DNA from: an uncultured Cellulosilyticum sp.
Lineage (GTDB): Bacteria > Bacillota > Clostridia > Lachnospirales > Cellulosilyticaceae
Assembly (NCBI GenBank): GCA_934725855.1
Contig: CAKVCL010000026.1
Span: forward strand, 1 to 45,657
Reading direction: 5' to 3'
Length of the DNA: 45,657 bases
Part shown: positions 45,425 to 45,657 of the stretch, piece by piece
Layout: each line of letters opens with the position of its first letter
Position numbering within the stretch: the first letter of the stretch is position 1
Notes under the pieces: generated by a model
What the model saw: only the letters and a program-made list of their open reading frames with translations
Database searches by the model: none
What the model was told of the DNA's origin: nothing
Position numbers and translations under genes: made by a program

Positions 45425-45657
45425 TTTTGTAGTAGGGTATTTTCGCGGAAATTGATATTAAAATGTACGATCCCTTGATAGTGTGTAGCTGTGAGGTGTG
45501 AAGCTTTGATAATCAAGGGGAATAATAGTCTTTTAAGAAGTGAAAAAATCAAAAAATAATTATGTGGATTTATATTCATTTAACACCACTTTACAAGAAA
45601 ACTATTGAACTAAATCTTTAAATTCATTGTCTTTTACAAGTTCTTGAAGGGTTATAG
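45425..45657. mobile_element. Probable terminal segment of an integrated element
   Basis: Sequence right of the tRNA fragment is inferred to be the end of an element integrated at tRNA-Pro, running out of the window. It holds an inverted repeat (CCCTTGAT at 45472-45479 and ATCAAGGG at 45512-45519) that could be a protein-binding site or weak terminator, and the tail of one minus-strand gene. No integrase motif is visible in this short stretch. The assignment rests on the tRNA fragment alone. Confidence 0.5.
45602..45657 (-). CDS. C-terminal end of an unidentified gene (partial)
   Basis: The frame reading ITLQELVKDNEFKDLVQ then TAG is open to the right edge and has protein-like composition. 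Seventeen residues are too few to identify a family. It would be the element gene nearest the att site. Confidence 0.4.
   Translation of the reverse strand, partial: ITLQELVKDNEFKDLVQ

Noticed and set aside
45373..45579. A 68-codon minus-strand frame across the tRNA fragment
   Set aside because: It reads through the tRNA-Pro half and its flank, has no ribosome binding site, and its composition is not protein-like.
1..45657. CRISPR array, rRNA, transposase or insertion sequence
   Set aside because: No regular repeat-spacer pattern, no rRNA sequence and no transposase motif was found on either strand.

Overview
The window is AT-rich DNA with clostridial character. It carries pyruvate:ferredoxin oxidoreductase, several AGGAGG-type ribosome binding sites, CUT1 sugar ABC importers with no local ATPase, and long sensory methyl-accepting proteins. 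An anaerobic, motile, saccharolytic Firmicute of the Lachnospiraceae/Cellulosilyticum kind fits best. That assignment is an inference from gene content, not a database match.

Layout. Positions 1-3790 hold small stress/detoxification genes on the minus strand: a MerR regulator with a GyrI-type domain, a free-standing GyrI-like protein, a BtrH-like protein, a shortened hexapeptide acyltransferase and a GNAT. Two plus-strand genes follow at 3.9-5.1 kb (an unrecognised coiled-coil protein and a LiaF-like membrane protein). Next come a GH31 alpha-glucosidase and PFOR (minus), then a Cache chemoreceptor (plus) at 5.1-13.3 kb. The largest unit is a ten-gene minus-strand cluster at 13.4-27.05 kb. It reads modular binding protein, two permeases, NHL propeller/TPR protein, YIP1 protein, DUF5696 protein, two permeases, lipoprotein binding protein, and a DUF624 (YesL-like) protein. 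It begins with a sigma-A-like promoter and a TTG start.

The rest is a mosaic of short units. They are gshF (27.4-29.7 kb); an ABC exporter of the lantibiotic-immunity type with a divergent two-component system (29.9-34.5 kb); aroA and a C_GCAxxG_C_C protein; methionine aminopeptidase; a membrane-anchored Mrr-like protein that lacks the usual catalytic residues; a second chemoreceptor; cysK; a MarR/YczE pair; and a MacB-like fused ABC protein.

At the right edge (45383-45424) lies the 3' half of a tRNA-Pro(GGG), cut at the anticodon loop and followed by its own terminator. This is the usual footprint of a tyrosine-integrase element, and the element would extend rightwards out of the window.

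The best candidate for an undescribed system is the ten-gene cluster: two complete importers, with the binding proteins at the outer ends, around three surface or membrane proteins of unknown role. Beside it, the most specific regulatory signal is three direct repeats at exact 11-bp spacing upstream of the immunity-type ABC operon.
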